64,000 bases of DNA from Aminobacter anthyllidis (GTDB taxonomy: Bacteria; Pseudomonadota; Alphaproteobacteria; Rhizobiales; Rhizobiaceae). The stretch covers positions 1-64,000 of the forward strand of contig NZ_JAFLWW010000007.1 in assembly GCF_018555685.1 (NCBI RefSeq). The letters run 5' to 3'. The translations under genes were made by a program, and so were the position numbers. Under the pieces are notes generated by a model that saw nothing but the letters and a program-made list of their open reading frames with translations, had not been told where the DNA came from and searched no databases. Positions 51,816-63,031 of the stretch are shown piece after piece (the first letter of the stretch is position 1; the number at the start of each line of letters is the position of its first letter).

Positions 51816-52597
51816 TCGGTGGGGGCGAAACCCGGCCAGTAGTGGCCGTCAGGCGTCGGCCGCTTGCCGAAGATGGCCTGACCGACGCGCACGACAGTGG
51901 CGCCTTCCTCGATGGCTTCCTCGAAGTCTCCGGTCATACCCATGGAGAGCCCGGTGAGCGCGGCGTTGTGCTTCACGGCTTTGTCCCGCAGCCGGCGCAG
52001 CAGAATGAAGCAAGGCCGCACCTTGGCCATGTCGGAGGAAAACAGCGCAAGTGTCATCAACCCGCATGGCCGGAGACGGGGAAGCTGATCGAGGGTCTCC
52101 ACGAAGGGCAGCACTGCGTTCGGATGGAGGCCGAACTTGCTGTCCTCGCCAGACGTGTTGACCTGCACATAGACGTCGAGGAAGCGATCTTCGCGCTCCA
52201 GCCTCGTGTTCAGAAGGTCGGCGAGCCGCAGGCTGTCGAGTGCATGAAACTCACGCGCGAAGCGGGTCAGATATTTGGCCTTGTTGGTCTGGAGATGTCC
52301 GACGATGCTCCAGTCGATGGCGAGATCGTGAAGCGCCTCGCACTTTGTCATTGCCTCCTGGATCTTGTTCTCGCCGAAGGTGCTGATGCCGACGTCGAAG
52401 GCATATCGCAGGATATGGGCCGGCACCGTCTTGGTGATCGGCAGCAGCCGCACGGAGGCACGGTCGCGGCCGGCCCGTGCGCAAGCAAGCGTGATGCGCT
52501 CTTCAACCGACGCCAGATTGGTGCGGAAGCTGGTAAGGGGATCAGGCCCGAAGCGTTCGACGTCCTCGGGCGAAAGCGGCGGATTGTTCGTGCCCAT
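51797..52597 (-). CDS. YggS-type pyridoxal-phosphate homeostasis protein
   Basis: 266 residues, a single-domain PLP-binding barrel of the YggS/PROSC family: VRLLPITKTVPAH with the PLP Lys, STFGENKIQEAMTKCEAL, WSIVGHLQTNKAKYL, VYVQVNTSGEDSKFG, GLMTLALFSS and GMTGDFEEAIEEGATVVRVGQAIFG. It controls PLP supply; its known role is homeostatic. Here an accessory copy next to a lysE relic. Intact. Confidence 0.9.
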   Translation of the reverse strand: MGTNNPPLSPEDVERFGPDPLTSFRTNLASVEERITLACARAGRDRASVRLLPITKTVPAHILRYAFDVGISTFGENKIQEAMTKCEALHDLAIDWSIVGHLQTNKAKYLTRFAREFHALDSLRLADLLNTRLEREDRFLDVYVQVNTSGEDSKFGLHPNAVLPFVETLDQLPRLRPCGLMTLALFSSDMAKVRPCFILLRRLRDKAVKHNAALTGLSMGMTGDFEEAIEEGATVVRVGQAIFGKRPTPDGHYWPGFAPTDRGIEP

Positions 52598-52612
52598 TGT
52601 GATCTGCCCCCT

Positions 52613-53257
52613 TCACCGCCCGGTGGCCAGATAGCCGCCGGCTTCCGTGATTGCGCGTTGAACCAAGGTGAGACCGGCGCCTGCGAAAAACAGCGCCAGT
52701 CCACCGTCAATCCAACGTTGCGCGATTGGCGTAGAGCCTCGACATGACCGGAAAGGAGAAAACGATCGCGTATCCGCTGAATATGATGACAGACAGCACC
52801 GCATATCCGAGCAGGATGACGAAGGGCCTATAGGCTGGAGCCCCCGGCTGAAGCCCGAGAGAGATTGTAGCGACCCAGGCCATGACGGCTTTGGGGTTTG
52901 CCACATGGATCAGCACGCCCCGACGATTGAACATCCTAAACTCCGCGCGGGAGGGTTGAGTTTCGGCCAGCTTCGCCAGGTCCTTCCCCTGGAGGGCCGC
53001 CCGCAATGCAATCACCGCAAGATAGATGAGATAGGAACCGCCGACGACGATCTGGATGGCGTACAGCGTTTTAGGATAGGTCAGAAGCAATGCGGCCAGC
53101 CCTGTCGATGCGAGTGTCGCCCAGGTCCAGGAGATGGTGATCACCCCGGCGGCAAGTGCGAACGCTGCCGTACGGCCGCGGCTCATCGCTGTGCTCATGA
53201 TCGCCATATTACTGGGCCTGGGCTCAAGGCGCCCAGGATGTAAGCTGCATAGGCCAT
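52613..53257 (-). pseudogene. LysE family amino-acid exporter with two frameshifts
   Basis: The N-terminus (AYAAYILGALSPGP) and the main part (SNMAIMSTAMSRGRTAAFALA to VFSFPVMSRLYANRA) lie in different frames, with a missing base at about 53211. The C-terminus (QRWIDGGLALFFAGAGLTLV) is in a third frame after a lost GC dinucleotide in a GCGC run at about 52727. About six hydrophobic helices were present, and the PGP-N motif of LysE/RhtB is recognisable. Confidence 0.75.
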
Positions 53258-53355
53258 GAGCAGGGAATGGAGAGGCGATACGTCCACGATCGATATCCGG
53301 GTGTTCGCGTGAGGAGCGCGATATGCGAGGGCCAGAGCAACGATTGCCTGCCCTA

Positions 53356-54223
53356 TTAATTCGTCCGTGCGGCGAGAGGTTCGTCCAGGCGACCGGCCCG
53401 TTCGAGTTCTTGCAGTTCGTCGCCCCCGCCCACATGGGTTGAGCCAATGAAAATCTGCGGGACCGTCCGGCGGCCGCCGCTGCGGGCGACCATGACGTTC
53501 GCCGCTTCCGGATCGCGCTCAACGTCAAGCTCGATGAACGCAACGCGTTTTTTCGGTCAGGAGCGCCTTCGCGGCCTTGCAGTGGGGGACAGTCCGGGGT
53601 GGTGTAGATCAGCACGCCCGACCTTTGCGCCGGAGCGGTGTTTTCTTGCAGCCAAGCGACGACTTCGGCCGCCGATTTGTTCGGCGGGAACACCGGATAG
53701 AAGACGTGTTCAATCACCCCGTCCTTGATGACGAGGTCAGCCGCTTGATCAGCCGCATGCCTTCCACGGTCATGGTTGGCAGGCGCAGCGCGTCAGTCAG
53801 CTTGAACTCGGCATCGCTCACGATCGGGAAGGCCAGGCCGAGCCGATCGGACAGCTCTTTCTGATATTCTGGGGTTTGCGTGCTCAATCCGTAGATCGTG
53901 ACGCCGAAGGCGGCGAACACATCCTTTTCGGCCTGAAACGACAGGGTTTGCGGCGTGCATCCGCGCGCACCGGGAATGTCGTTCCAACCCGGCGGCAATT
54001 CGACCCCGGGAACCCCGGTCATCGGATAGGCATAGACGACGACGCGACCCGACAAGGCGAACAAGTCCACCAGTTCGCCGAAGGTCGTGCGGAGCGTCAC
54101 GCTTGGCATTTGCATGCCGGCCAGATGATCGGCCTCGCCATCGTCCACCGGGGGTGGCAGGTTGTCGGGAAGGGAAAACGGATTGGCGGGGTGCTCGGGA
54201 TTGGTCATGGGTTGGGTCTCCAT
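53356..54223 (-). pseudogene. Peroxiredoxin-glutaredoxin fusion with frameshifts
   Basis: The peroxiredoxin domain from 54223 is intact for about 165 residues: VVVYAYPMTGVPGVELPPGWNDIPGARGCTPQTLSF carries the motif around the peroxidatic position, and EYQKELSDRLGLAFPIVSD is the second part. A lost base at about 53733 breaks it; the next frame continues VIEHVFYPVFPPNKSAAEVVAWLQ. The glutaredoxin part (VLIYTTPDCP-type CxxC, then GGRRTVPQIFIGSTHVGGGDEL, to the stop at 53356) needs at least two more shifts, in CCCCC and AAAAAA runs. Reads as a recently broken gene or a low-quality stretch. Confidence 0.7.
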
Positions 54224-54469
54224 TGCGATTACTTTCCCATGCGCTCAAAGTGAAGCCACATTGAAAGACTGAGCACTCCTGCTGACTTTGTCGTTTGGCG
54301 TTCTCCGCAGATGCTACAGGTTTCGACCAATTTATGTTTGCTTACCATTCCCAGCGGTTTGGGGTTGCTAAAAGTCTATGAATTTCTCTGAAGGATCTGT
54401 TGCAACGCCTGCACGCGGGTTGGCGGGGTGCTGATCAGGCAGCGAGACTGGCGAACTGCTTGGGCCAGG

Positions 54470-54640
54470 AGGGTTCGGATTGAAAGCGTATCTCGCTTGT
54501 CGTTTGCTCAAACCAGAGGATGCAGGGCTGCTGCCGCTCATTCGCCATTTGGTCGACGAGCAGTCCATCTATGGCTATCGCCGCATCACCGCGCCAGCGC
54601 TCAGAATTCGCTCCCCGAGGGAGTTCATTCGGGCACAAAC
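54470..54640 (+). pseudogene. IS3-family transposase fragment
   Basis: Frame reads AYLACRLLKPEDAGLLPLIR then HLVDEQSIYGYRRITA, matching the HTH-like linker and start of the core in IS3 OrfB (YGYRRI motif). The flanks do not continue the gene. Confidence 0.55.
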
Positions 54641-54910
54641 CCGGCCGCGGATCCGCTCAATCTCATCGTCTCTTCTCTGCAGCAAGGCTACCGGCGGCGA
54701 GAATGCGCTGACGCCAGAAGATGATTTGGGAATCATCCGTCCCGGCCGTCAGATGATCGTGACATTCTTCTGCTATTTGGACTTCCGCAGAGCGAATCGA
54801 TTCCGTAGAAATAAGAATTCTGCCACCGCCCCGCCGCCGTAAGGGTAATGATATACCCTTTGGATTTTGATCCGACCTGGCAGGCGGCGGGTAATCTTCA
54901 GAGGCCGACG

Positions 54911-55171
54911 TCAGGCAGCGTTCGGGATACCCAAGATTTCATCGAAGATACTCTCAGCCAAGCCAAGCGCCCGAGCGATCCGATCGCGATAGCCCTTGTC
55001 GAAACAATGGCCAGATTCGATCAGCCCGACCTCCTCGACTGTCAGACCGCTGGTCACGGCAATGTCCTCGGTCGAATAGCCAAGATGTTCCCGATATGCC
55101 TGAATTACGGGTTTTCCGTTTGAGATTGCGGTAAGCACTGCCTCGGGCAGCGCGAAAGGCGTTGCGGTCAT
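54911..55171 (-). CDS. Small Xre-like helix-turn-helix protein
   Basis: 86 residues. Residues 20-75 (IQAYREHLGYSTEDIAVTSG, then VEEVGLIESGHCFDKGYRDRIARALGL) form a lambda-repressor-like HTH. The start at 55171 gives a compact protein; a longer frame is open upstream to 55378 but its leader looks random. Small regulator of unknown target, about 600 bp upstream of, and divergent to, the cytochrome peroxidase promoter. Confidence 0.6.
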   Translation of the reverse strand: MTATPFALPEAVLTAISNGKPVIQAYREHLGYSTEDIAVTSGLTVEEVGLIESGHCFDKGYRDRIARALGLAESIFDEILGIPNAA

Positions 55172-55429
55172 TTTGCCTCCAAATGCAGAGAACGGCCATT
55201 CGATAACTCGAACCAAGCGGCGGCCGATGTTGAAATAGGATGCCGAAACAGCCCGAGCCGGCGGCATCCAAAATGCGATCACTCTCGAACGTGTGAGAGG
55301 CGCTACGCTAATATGGCGGCCGCCGCCGTTTAGATCAAGAACCTTGGCTCGCTTTACGAGGATTGCTCCAGTGGCCACAATTCGACGACACAGTGCGCAG
55401 CGCCGTCATCACGCTCACATCGATGATTG

Positions 55430-55570
55430 CGCGGCCGCTTTAACGCGCCGTCGGCTTACGGCGCGATTGAGGAGCCGCGCGATCTGGCGGTCGGGCACTA
55501 GGCGCACCAGCTCGCGGACCAGCCTCAAAGTATCTGCGGGGCTGCCTAGCGATGCTGGCCGGCGGTGTTC
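55430..55570 (-). pseudogene. Possible serine-recombinase fragment
   Basis: Minus-strand frame reads ADTLRLVRELVRLVPDRQIARLLNRA, resembling the end of the recombinase domain of large serine recombinases. Only this helical piece is visible. Confidence 0.35.
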
Positions 55571-55682
55571 ATCTTGAGCCTCAATACCTTGTGGTCCCCT
55601 GCCGCCCATGCGGGAGGCCGGGTGCCCATCGGACAAGACGCTGAGGGACCAAACATCTCTCTGTTTCAGCCCGACTGTTGGC

Positions 55683-55698
55683 TGTCAGATCCGCGACA
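55683..55698 (+). promoter_or_regulatory. NifA upstream activator sequence
   Basis: TGT-N10-ACA (TGTCAGATCCGCGACA) is the exact consensus of the NifA binding site. It ends 88 bp before a -24/-12 type promoter at 55786, a usual activator distance. It controls, by inference, the cytochrome c peroxidase. Confidence 0.7.
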
Positions 55699-55785
55699 CC
55701 GGAGTAGGGCTGCGCTTTGCTGCGAATTCCGTTCAACCTATTGAATGATGACCAGAAAATCCCCCGGAGGTTCCTTCTGCTTAGT

Positions 55786-55800
55786 TGGCACGACTTTTGA
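55786..55800 (+). promoter_or_regulatory. Sigma-54 promoter with altered -12 base
   Basis: TGGCACGACTTTTGA matches the -24/-12 consensus (TGGCACG then TTGC), except that the GC at -12 is GA. The GG-N10 spacing is right. Transcription would begin near 55812, leaving a leader of about 150 nt before the gene. Confidence 0.6.
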
Positions 55801-55965
55801 TGCTTCTCGAGAGGCGACAGGAGATACCGACTGGGCGTTCATCGTGGGTGACATCGCGCGCAATGCAACGAAGGAAGACAATATGTCAGGTCCGCGTCAG
55901 AGTCGATTTTATGCAAAGAGGATTGCCGCCTTTAGCGCAAGGCGTTCACGAACCGCATATCAACA

Positions 55966-57051
55966 ATGGCTTCCGTGCAAAACGCAGGGAGATCACTTGT
56001 GAAAATCCTATTCGCTACGGTGGCTGTCGCGTTGCCGGCCATCGCTTTTGCTGCGCAAACGATCCCCGTATACCTCAGAGAAACGGCACGGGCCACCTTC
56101 AAGGCTCTACCGTCCATCACGCCGACAGTCGCCAACAACCCGATCACACCGGAGAAGATAGCCCTGGGCAAGGCAATGTTCTTCGATCCACGCGTCTCGG
56201 CGTCAGGCGTCTTGTCGTGCAACTCGTGCCACAACTTGGCCACCGGGGGCGACGACAATCATGAAAGCTCGATCGGCCATGGTTGGCAGAAGGGACCGCG
56301 CAACGCGCCGACGGTACTGAACGCTGTCTTCAACATCGCGCAGTTCTGGGATGGTCGTGCTGAAGACCTGAAGGCTCAGGCCAAGGCACCGATCCAAGCC
56401 GCTGTCGAAATGGCCAACACACCAGGTCAACTCATCGCCACGCTCAAGTCGATGCCGAAATATGTCGAGTGGTTCAATTCAGCTTTCCCGGGCGAAGCCG
56501 ATCGCGTCACCTTCGAAAACGTCGCCAGGGCAATCGAAGCCTTTGAGGCGACACTGGTCACACCGGCGCCCTTCGATGCCTTCCTCAACGGCGATGACGC
56601 CGCTATGACTTCCGAACAGAAACAGGGCCTGACGCTTTTCATGGACAAAGGCTGCTCGTCCTGCCACGGCGGTATCAACGTGGGTGGGGAGGGCTATTCC
56701 CCATTCGGCCTCGTTGAAAAGCCCAACACCGATGTCCTGCCGGAAAACGACAAAGGCCGATTTGCCGTGACCCATGAAGCCGACGATTCCTATGTTTTCC
56801 GCGTGGCGCCGTTGCGCAACGTAGCACTCACCGCGCCATACTTTCATTCGGGCAAGGTTTGGGATCTGAAACAGGCCGTCGCCATCATGGGGACCACCCA
56901 GCTCGGCCAAGAATTGACGGAAAAAGAAGTCGACCTGCTCGTTGCCTTCCTTAATTCGCTGACCGGAAAAGTACCGGAGGTCGCCTATCCCGTCTTACCC
57001 GCCGAAACGCCGACAACGCCTCGACCTGTATTGCATATCCTCCCGCAATGA
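55966..57051 (+). CDS. Di-haem cytochrome c peroxidase
   Basis: 361 residues. The N-terminus (LVKILFATVAVALPAIAFA) is a signal peptide for export to the periplasm. Two haem motifs, CNSCH (about residue 84) and CSSCH (about residue 231), define a bacterial di-haem peroxidase of the CcpA/MauG family, with FFDPRVSASG and GPRNAPTVLNA around the first domain and FRVAPLRNVALTAPYFHSG near the second. Reduces H2O2 using electrons from cytochrome c. The NifA site and sigma-54 promoter upstream indicate symbiotic, low-oxygen expression. A GTG at 55999 is another possible start. Confidence 0.9.
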   Translation: MASVQNAGRSLVKILFATVAVALPAIAFAAQTIPVYLRETARATFKALPSITPTVANNPITPEKIALGKAMFFDPRVSASGVLSCNSCHNLATGGDDNHESSIGHGWQKGPRNAPTVLNAVFNIAQFWDGRAEDLKAQAKAPIQAAVEMANTPGQLIATLKSMPKYVEWFNSAFPGEADRVTFENVARAIEAFEATLVTPAPFDAFLNGDDAAMTSEQKQGLTLFMDKGCSSCHGGINVGGEGYSPFGLVEKPNTDVLPENDKGRFAVTHEADDSYVFRVAPLRNVALTAPYFHSGKVWDLKQAVAIMGTTQLGQELTEKEVDLLVAFLNSLTGKVPEVAYPVLPAETPTTPRPVLHILPQ

Positions 57052-57668
57052 TTGGCCGGAGCTGGCTAGCGAAGGTCGCAATCACGGATGATTGCGACCT
57101 TCACTGGGACGAAACGATCATGACTTCCGGCGAGGCCTATCCAACTGGAAAGCTAGGGGGACTTTCATTTCCGAATTCAATTGAAACGCTAAATGAAAAC
57201 CTGACCCGTCGACGCCCACTTGCGTCACGACAGCATGACCGTCTTGCCGGCCACGTCGATCAGACGCTCCGGCTAGCCGACTGTGTCGTAATGTGTCGTT
57301 GCATGCACCCCCGCTTTAGATTCGCTGACAAGCTCGCAACCACCTGATCGAGCCATCGCGGACAATATTCCGCGCGGCGTTGGCGTTCGCCCAGCGGAAA
57401 CCGGATGCCTTCAGATCCACCCCTTCAAAACGTGCTCGATGGCGTTGCGACGCGCGAGCAGCTGTTCCAGCTCTGCAACGCACCGATATGAAAACAAAGC
57501 TGCGGTCAGCCAGCGACGTGGCCCGAGCATTTGTCAATGCACACCGCAAGTGCCGCTTGCTCTCGGACTATCTCATCCATATAGCTCGGCGCAACAGAGG
57601 AAGCGCCAGTTGTTCAGTCATCGTCAGCCGCGACCTCCTGTGCAATTCGTTCTAACAAGGAAGAAACT
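57052..57668. other. Gap before syrB-like gene
   Basis: About 600 bp. Overlapping ORFs of both strands occur, none with a supported family. It holds the promoter of the syrB-like gene. Confidence 0.35.
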
Positions 57669-58346
57669 ATGAGGCGGCAGACCCGACCGTTCACTGTGGA
57701 GGTCAAACAAAAGCGCAATTATCAAAAACGGGGCCATTCCATCTGGAGCGATGTCGATCTCTCCGCGGCTATAGCCGACACAACAAGGGAGCTCAAAGAT
57801 ATGGATCTGCCAAATCGTCGGCTGATTGACTCTAATGTCATACCCCTTGATGCTGAACACGCGCACAAACCGCGAGCGGAGTATCTCATGGCAAATCCCC
57901 TAGAAGCTGAATCAGTAGAAGCTGCAACCGAACACGCTCCCAAAGGAAGGACGCCTGAAACGAAGAAGAAAACCCCACCTTCGCGGAAGGCCAAGACTGA
58001 GCCTGGTCGCAAGAATGGCGCCAATACGGCGTCCCCGGCGGCAGCAACAGCAGCGGCCGTGCGGAGCGCCCGGAAGGTCTACTCCGGAAAAGAGCGCGCC
58101 CAAATGCTCGCTCAGGTCGAGACGTCGATCAGCGGCGGCACCACTCTCAAGAGCGCCGTAAAGCAGGCGGGTATATCGGAACAGACCTATTATCACTGGA
58201 AGAAGGCCGCGGCGCCTAGATCCGATGGCGACGATCTGAAGGACCTGGTCGCCCTCGAGAAAGAAAACAAGCGATTGAAGAGCCTGCTCGCGGAACGCCT
58301 GCGCACAGAGAACGCGGAACTGAAGAGGAAGCTAGGGCTGCAATAA
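57669..58346 (+). CDS. syrB: SyrB-type regulator with N-terminal extension
   Basis: 225 residues. The C-terminal 150 (from the Met at 57888) follow SyrB: Ala/Lys/Pro-rich linker, KVYSGKERAQMLAQVETSIS, an HTH-like TLKSAVKQAGISEQTYYHWKKA, and the leucine-rich end DDLKDLVALEKENKRLKSLL / LRTENAELKRKLGLQ. SyrB was described in Sinorhizobium as a repressor linked to syrM. The first 73 residues (RRQTRPFTVEVKQKRNYQKR, DLPNRRLIDSNVIPLDAEH) are a separate module. Whether translation starts at 57669 or 57888 is open; the full frame is intact. Confidence 0.75.
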   Translation: MRRQTRPFTVEVKQKRNYQKRGHSIWSDVDLSAAIADTTRELKDMDLPNRRLIDSNVIPLDAEHAHKPRAEYLMANPLEAESVEAATEHAPKGRTPETKKKTPPSRKAKTEPGRKNGANTASPAAATAAAVRSARKVYSGKERAQMLAQVETSISGGTTLKSAVKQAGISEQTYYHWKKAAAPRSDGDDLKDLVALEKENKRLKSLLAERLRTENAELKRKLGLQ

Positions 58347-58395
58347 GGCTTCAGAAGATGCCGCCATTCGACCAGACGGTAGAACTGTGATCGAA

Positions 58396-58590
58396 GGCTC
58401 GCCGGCTGTCGGATGGACGGAGATTTTGCGCACCAGCACCCTGATCTGTCGCGGCCGAGACAGGAAAAACCACTCCCGGCGGATTGAAGCGGTACATGGC
58501 AAGCACGTGTCAATCAGGGATCGGTGAACGCGGCCGAAGGCAAGGATGACAGCATCAAGGTTTTACGCTGGGCCTTGATCGAAGGCCACC
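58396..58590. repeat. Degenerate copies of thiC 5' and Fic pieces
   Basis: 58396-58449 is nearly the same as 36040-36092 (start of thiC; about six mismatches over 54 bp). 58471-58590 matches 39259-39430 (Fic), but with about 50 bp deleted, which removes the HPFxDGN coding part. Both in the same orientation as the originals. Remains of a duplication of the thi-que-Fic segment. Confidence 0.75.
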
Positions 58591-58652
58591 ATTCCATCGA
58601 TGGCCGCGGCGGATTGTCAGGGCGAAGTCAATGGGACGCGGATGCTGTGGGA

Positions 58653-60146
58653 TTATAGCCCACCCATGCACAGGTACTTCATTTCGAGATAATCCTCGAG
58701 GCCGTGGCGCGACCCCTCACGACCGATCCCTGATTGCTTCATTCCGCCAAAGGGTGCGGCCTCGGATGACATGCGTCCCGTATTGATGCCGACCATTCCG
58801 TATTCGAGGGCTTCAGCCACGCGCCACACGCGCTTTAGATTGGAAGCGTAGAAGTAGGCTGCAAGACCGTAAATCGTGTCATTCGCCTCGCGCACCACCT
58901 GGTCGGGATCGTTGAAGCGGATTATGGGAGCCAGCGGTCCGAAGGTTTCTTCCTGAGCGACCCGCATTGTCCTTTCGACGTCGGTGATCACCGTGGGCTC
59001 GAAGAAGGTTCCCGATTCGCCGATACGGTTGCCACCGCAACGGATCTTCCCACCCTGCCGCACAGCATCGCGAATATGATCTTCAATCTTTGCAAGCGCG
59101 CACTTATCGATCAGGGGACCGATCGCAACTTCTGGCTCGAAACCGTCACCGACGCGCAATGCACTGACGCGCTTGGTGAATTTGTCGCAGAATTCATTAT
59201 ACACGCTGGACTGTACGTAAAGCCGATTGGCTGAAACGCAGGTCTGGCCTGCATTCCGAAACTTTGCCTGTAGCGCACCATCGACGGCAGCGTCGACGTC
59301 TGCATCATCAAAAACAATGAAAGGAGCGTTACCACCAAGTTCGAAGCTGGTTCTTTTGATCTGATCCGAACACTCCCTCATGAGCAGCCGCCCGACCTCG
59401 GTCGACCCAGTGAAGCTGATCTTGCGGACCTTCGGGTTCGAGCAAAGTTCACGCCCAACCGCATCGCCTTCCGATGCGTAGATCAAGTTTAGAACGCCAT
59501 CGGGAAAACCTGCCATCCGGGCAAGCGTGAACATAGCACCCGCGACAAGCGGTGTTTGCTCCGCGGGTTTCAGAACAATCGCGCAGCCGGCGGCAAGCGC
59601 AGGCGAAATCTTGCGAGCCACCATCGAGGCGGGAAAATTCCAAGGAGTAATGGCGCCGACAACACCGATCGGCTGTTTGATTACCAGCATACGCCTGTCG
59701 TTAGAAGGCGGCGAAATCGTCTCGCCATAGATGCGATAGGCCTCCTCGGCATACCATTGGAGGTAGGCTGCGGCATGGGCGATTTCAGACTTCGCCTCTG
59801 CAAGCGGCTTACCCATTTCAGCCGTCAAAATGGCTGCAAGATCCTCGCTGTGGTCGAGGATCAGTTGGTGCCATTCCCATAAGATGTCGGAGCGCTCGCG
59901 CGCGGTGAGCGCCGCCCAATGTTCCTGCGCAGCTTCAGCCTTATCGATTGCCTTGGAAACGTCCCGGACATCCATATCTGGAAGCTCAGCCAACAGCTCG
60001 CCCGTTGAGGGATTGAACACCGAAAAACGCCTCGTGGATTGCTCCGCCTTCCGACCAGGCACACCGGCCAGATCGTCAAATAGCTCGGGATTTTTGAGAC
60101 GTCTCGTCAGCGACTGTGTCACGGTCAAACCGTCGTCCCCCTTCAT
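58653..60146 (-). CDS. gabD: NAD(P)-dependent succinate-semialdehyde dehydrogenase type enzyme
   Basis: 497 residues of the aldehyde dehydrogenase superfamily, closest to GabD: TPWNFPASMVARKISPALAAGC with the active-site Asn, KISFTGSTEVGRLLM, FELGGNAPFIVFDDADVD with the Glu, FRNAGQTCVSANRLYVQ with the catalytic Cys, and EETFGPLAPIIRF. Oxidises succinate semialdehyde to succinate in GABA breakdown; the exact substrate is inferred. ATG at 60146, about 30 bp after a perfect palindrome with sigma-54-like features. Flanked by duplicated fragments on both sides. Confidence 0.85.
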   Translation of the reverse strand: MKGDDGLTVTQSLTRRLKNPELFDDLAGVPGRKAEQSTRRFSVFNPSTGELLAELPDMDVRDVSKAIDKAEAAQEHWAALTARERSDILWEWHQLILDHSEDLAAILTAEMGKPLAEAKSEIAHAAAYLQWYAEEAYRIYGETISPPSNDRRMLVIKQPIGVVGAITPWNFPASMVARKISPALAAGCAIVLKPAEQTPLVAGAMFTLARMAGFPDGVLNLIYASEGDAVGRELCSNPKVRKISFTGSTEVGRLLMRECSDQIKRTSFELGGNAPFIVFDDADVDAAVDGALQAKFRNAGQTCVSANRLYVQSSVYNEFCDKFTKRVSALRVGDGFEPEVAIGPLIDKCALAKIEDHIRDAVRQGGKIRCGGNRIGESGTFFEPTVITDVERTMRVAQEETFGPLAPIIRFNDPDQVVREANDTIYGLAAYFYASNLKRVWRVAEALEYGMVGINTGRMSSEAAPFGGMKQSGIGREGSRHGLEDYLEMKYLCMGGL

Positions 60147-60178
60147 GGTTAAGTTACTAGCTTCGCAACGTACTAATA

Positions 60179-60193
60179 GGCACAACTTGTGCC
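60179..60193. promoter_or_regulatory. Palindrome upstream of gabD
   Basis: GGCACAACTTGTGCC is a perfect 7-bp palindrome around one C. On the minus strand TGGCACAAGTTGTGC has GG and GC ten bases apart, as in sigma-54 promoters, about 40 bp before the gabD start. It may be either a promoter or an operator. Confidence 0.4.
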
Positions 60194-60456
60194 AGATGAT
60201 CGGACGAGATCGTTCCGGCCCTCCGTCATTGCAAGCGCAGCTTCCCGACTGATTAGCCCATAGCAATGACAGCCTCAATCACGAGTCGCGCTAAGGCTTT
60301 CGCTCCATAACAGGCAAGCGCGGATAGAGCTCGTGAAGAGCTGGCATAGGCGGAGTCGATCATCGAAATCGCCGACGTTGGCAACAGCACTGCGGTATCA
60401 TTCTTTGAGCGGCTTCCACGGCCGCTCATATCAGGCATATCGAAAACCGACCGCCA

Positions 60457-60600
60457 TGGTCGAACGTGCCATCGATGTAGTGGCTTGAGCGCTGCTAAGT
60501 CTTGATAGTCGCGCACAAAGCCATGTTTGTTCAGTTCGCCACCCGAAAGCTCCACTGCGACGATGTAGTGTGGCCGTGTAGGCGCGCACACTACAATATC
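60457..60600 (-). pseudogene. queD relic
   Basis: Nearly identical in sequence to 37559-37690. Minus-strand frame reads [28 protein letters not shown], compared with que[29 protein letters not shown]. Both ends of the gene are missing and a frameshift follows at GTAGTGTGG. Part of the duplicated segment around gabD. Confidence 0.8.
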
Positions 60601-60696
60601 ACGCGAGCCCAAACCTTTTCCGACCGGCTCCGTCCCAAAAAAAGGGGGCGGCGTCGCTGCCGCCCTCTCGGTATCCGAAAGCTGATAGAGGCTAGA

Positions 60697-62717
<2,021 letters not shown>

Positions 62718-62799
62718 TTTTTCTTCCTCGATGAGAACGGTGAGAAAAGCGTCCGGCGACGCCGGATAACTTACAAAGCTCGGCTATGCCGGCCTGCGG

Positions 62800-62826
62800 T
62801 TAGCACTCACCAAGGGCGAGCGCTAA
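62800..62826 (-). promoter_or_regulatory. CIRCE element (HrcA operator)
   Basis: TTAGCACTC at 62800-62808, N9, and GAGCGCTAA at 62818-62826: the CIRCE consensus TTAGCACTC-N9-GAGTGCTAA with one mismatch. It lies upstream of groES, so HrcA-mediated heat-shock repression is expected. Confidence 0.9.
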
Positions 62827-62879
62827 CAATGCGACGAGATAAGCCCTAGGCTGGGGCTAGTCAAGACAAGAGGGTGGGC

Positions 62880-63030
62880 GATCACGATTTTCCGGACGAT
62901 GCAGCCCTGAAAGAGTCGAGCCAATCGATGGTGTTCGGAGGCTCGACCCACAGGATGAATCCACCCTGCGGATCGGTAACCATTGTGCCTTCCGCGATCT
63001 GCCAGCGCGCTTCGTCGCACCGTAGAGAGC
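62880..63030 (-). pseudogene. Possible C-terminal piece of a MocR/GntR-aminotransferase regulator
   Basis: Minus-strand frame reads RWQIAEGTMVTDPQGGFILW and VEPPNTIDWLDSFRAA. The PxGGFxLWVE motif occurs near the end of MocR-type and related PLP aminotransferase domains. No other part of the gene is present. Confidence 0.4.
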
Positions 63031-63031
63031 G

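Noticed and set aside
57316..57549. Minus-strand frame ending with NANAARNI, reminiscent of the TnpB (IS605) C-terminal NAARNI motif
   Set aside because: The zinc-ribbon Cys pairs and the rest of the RuvC core are missing and the match is too short to support a call.
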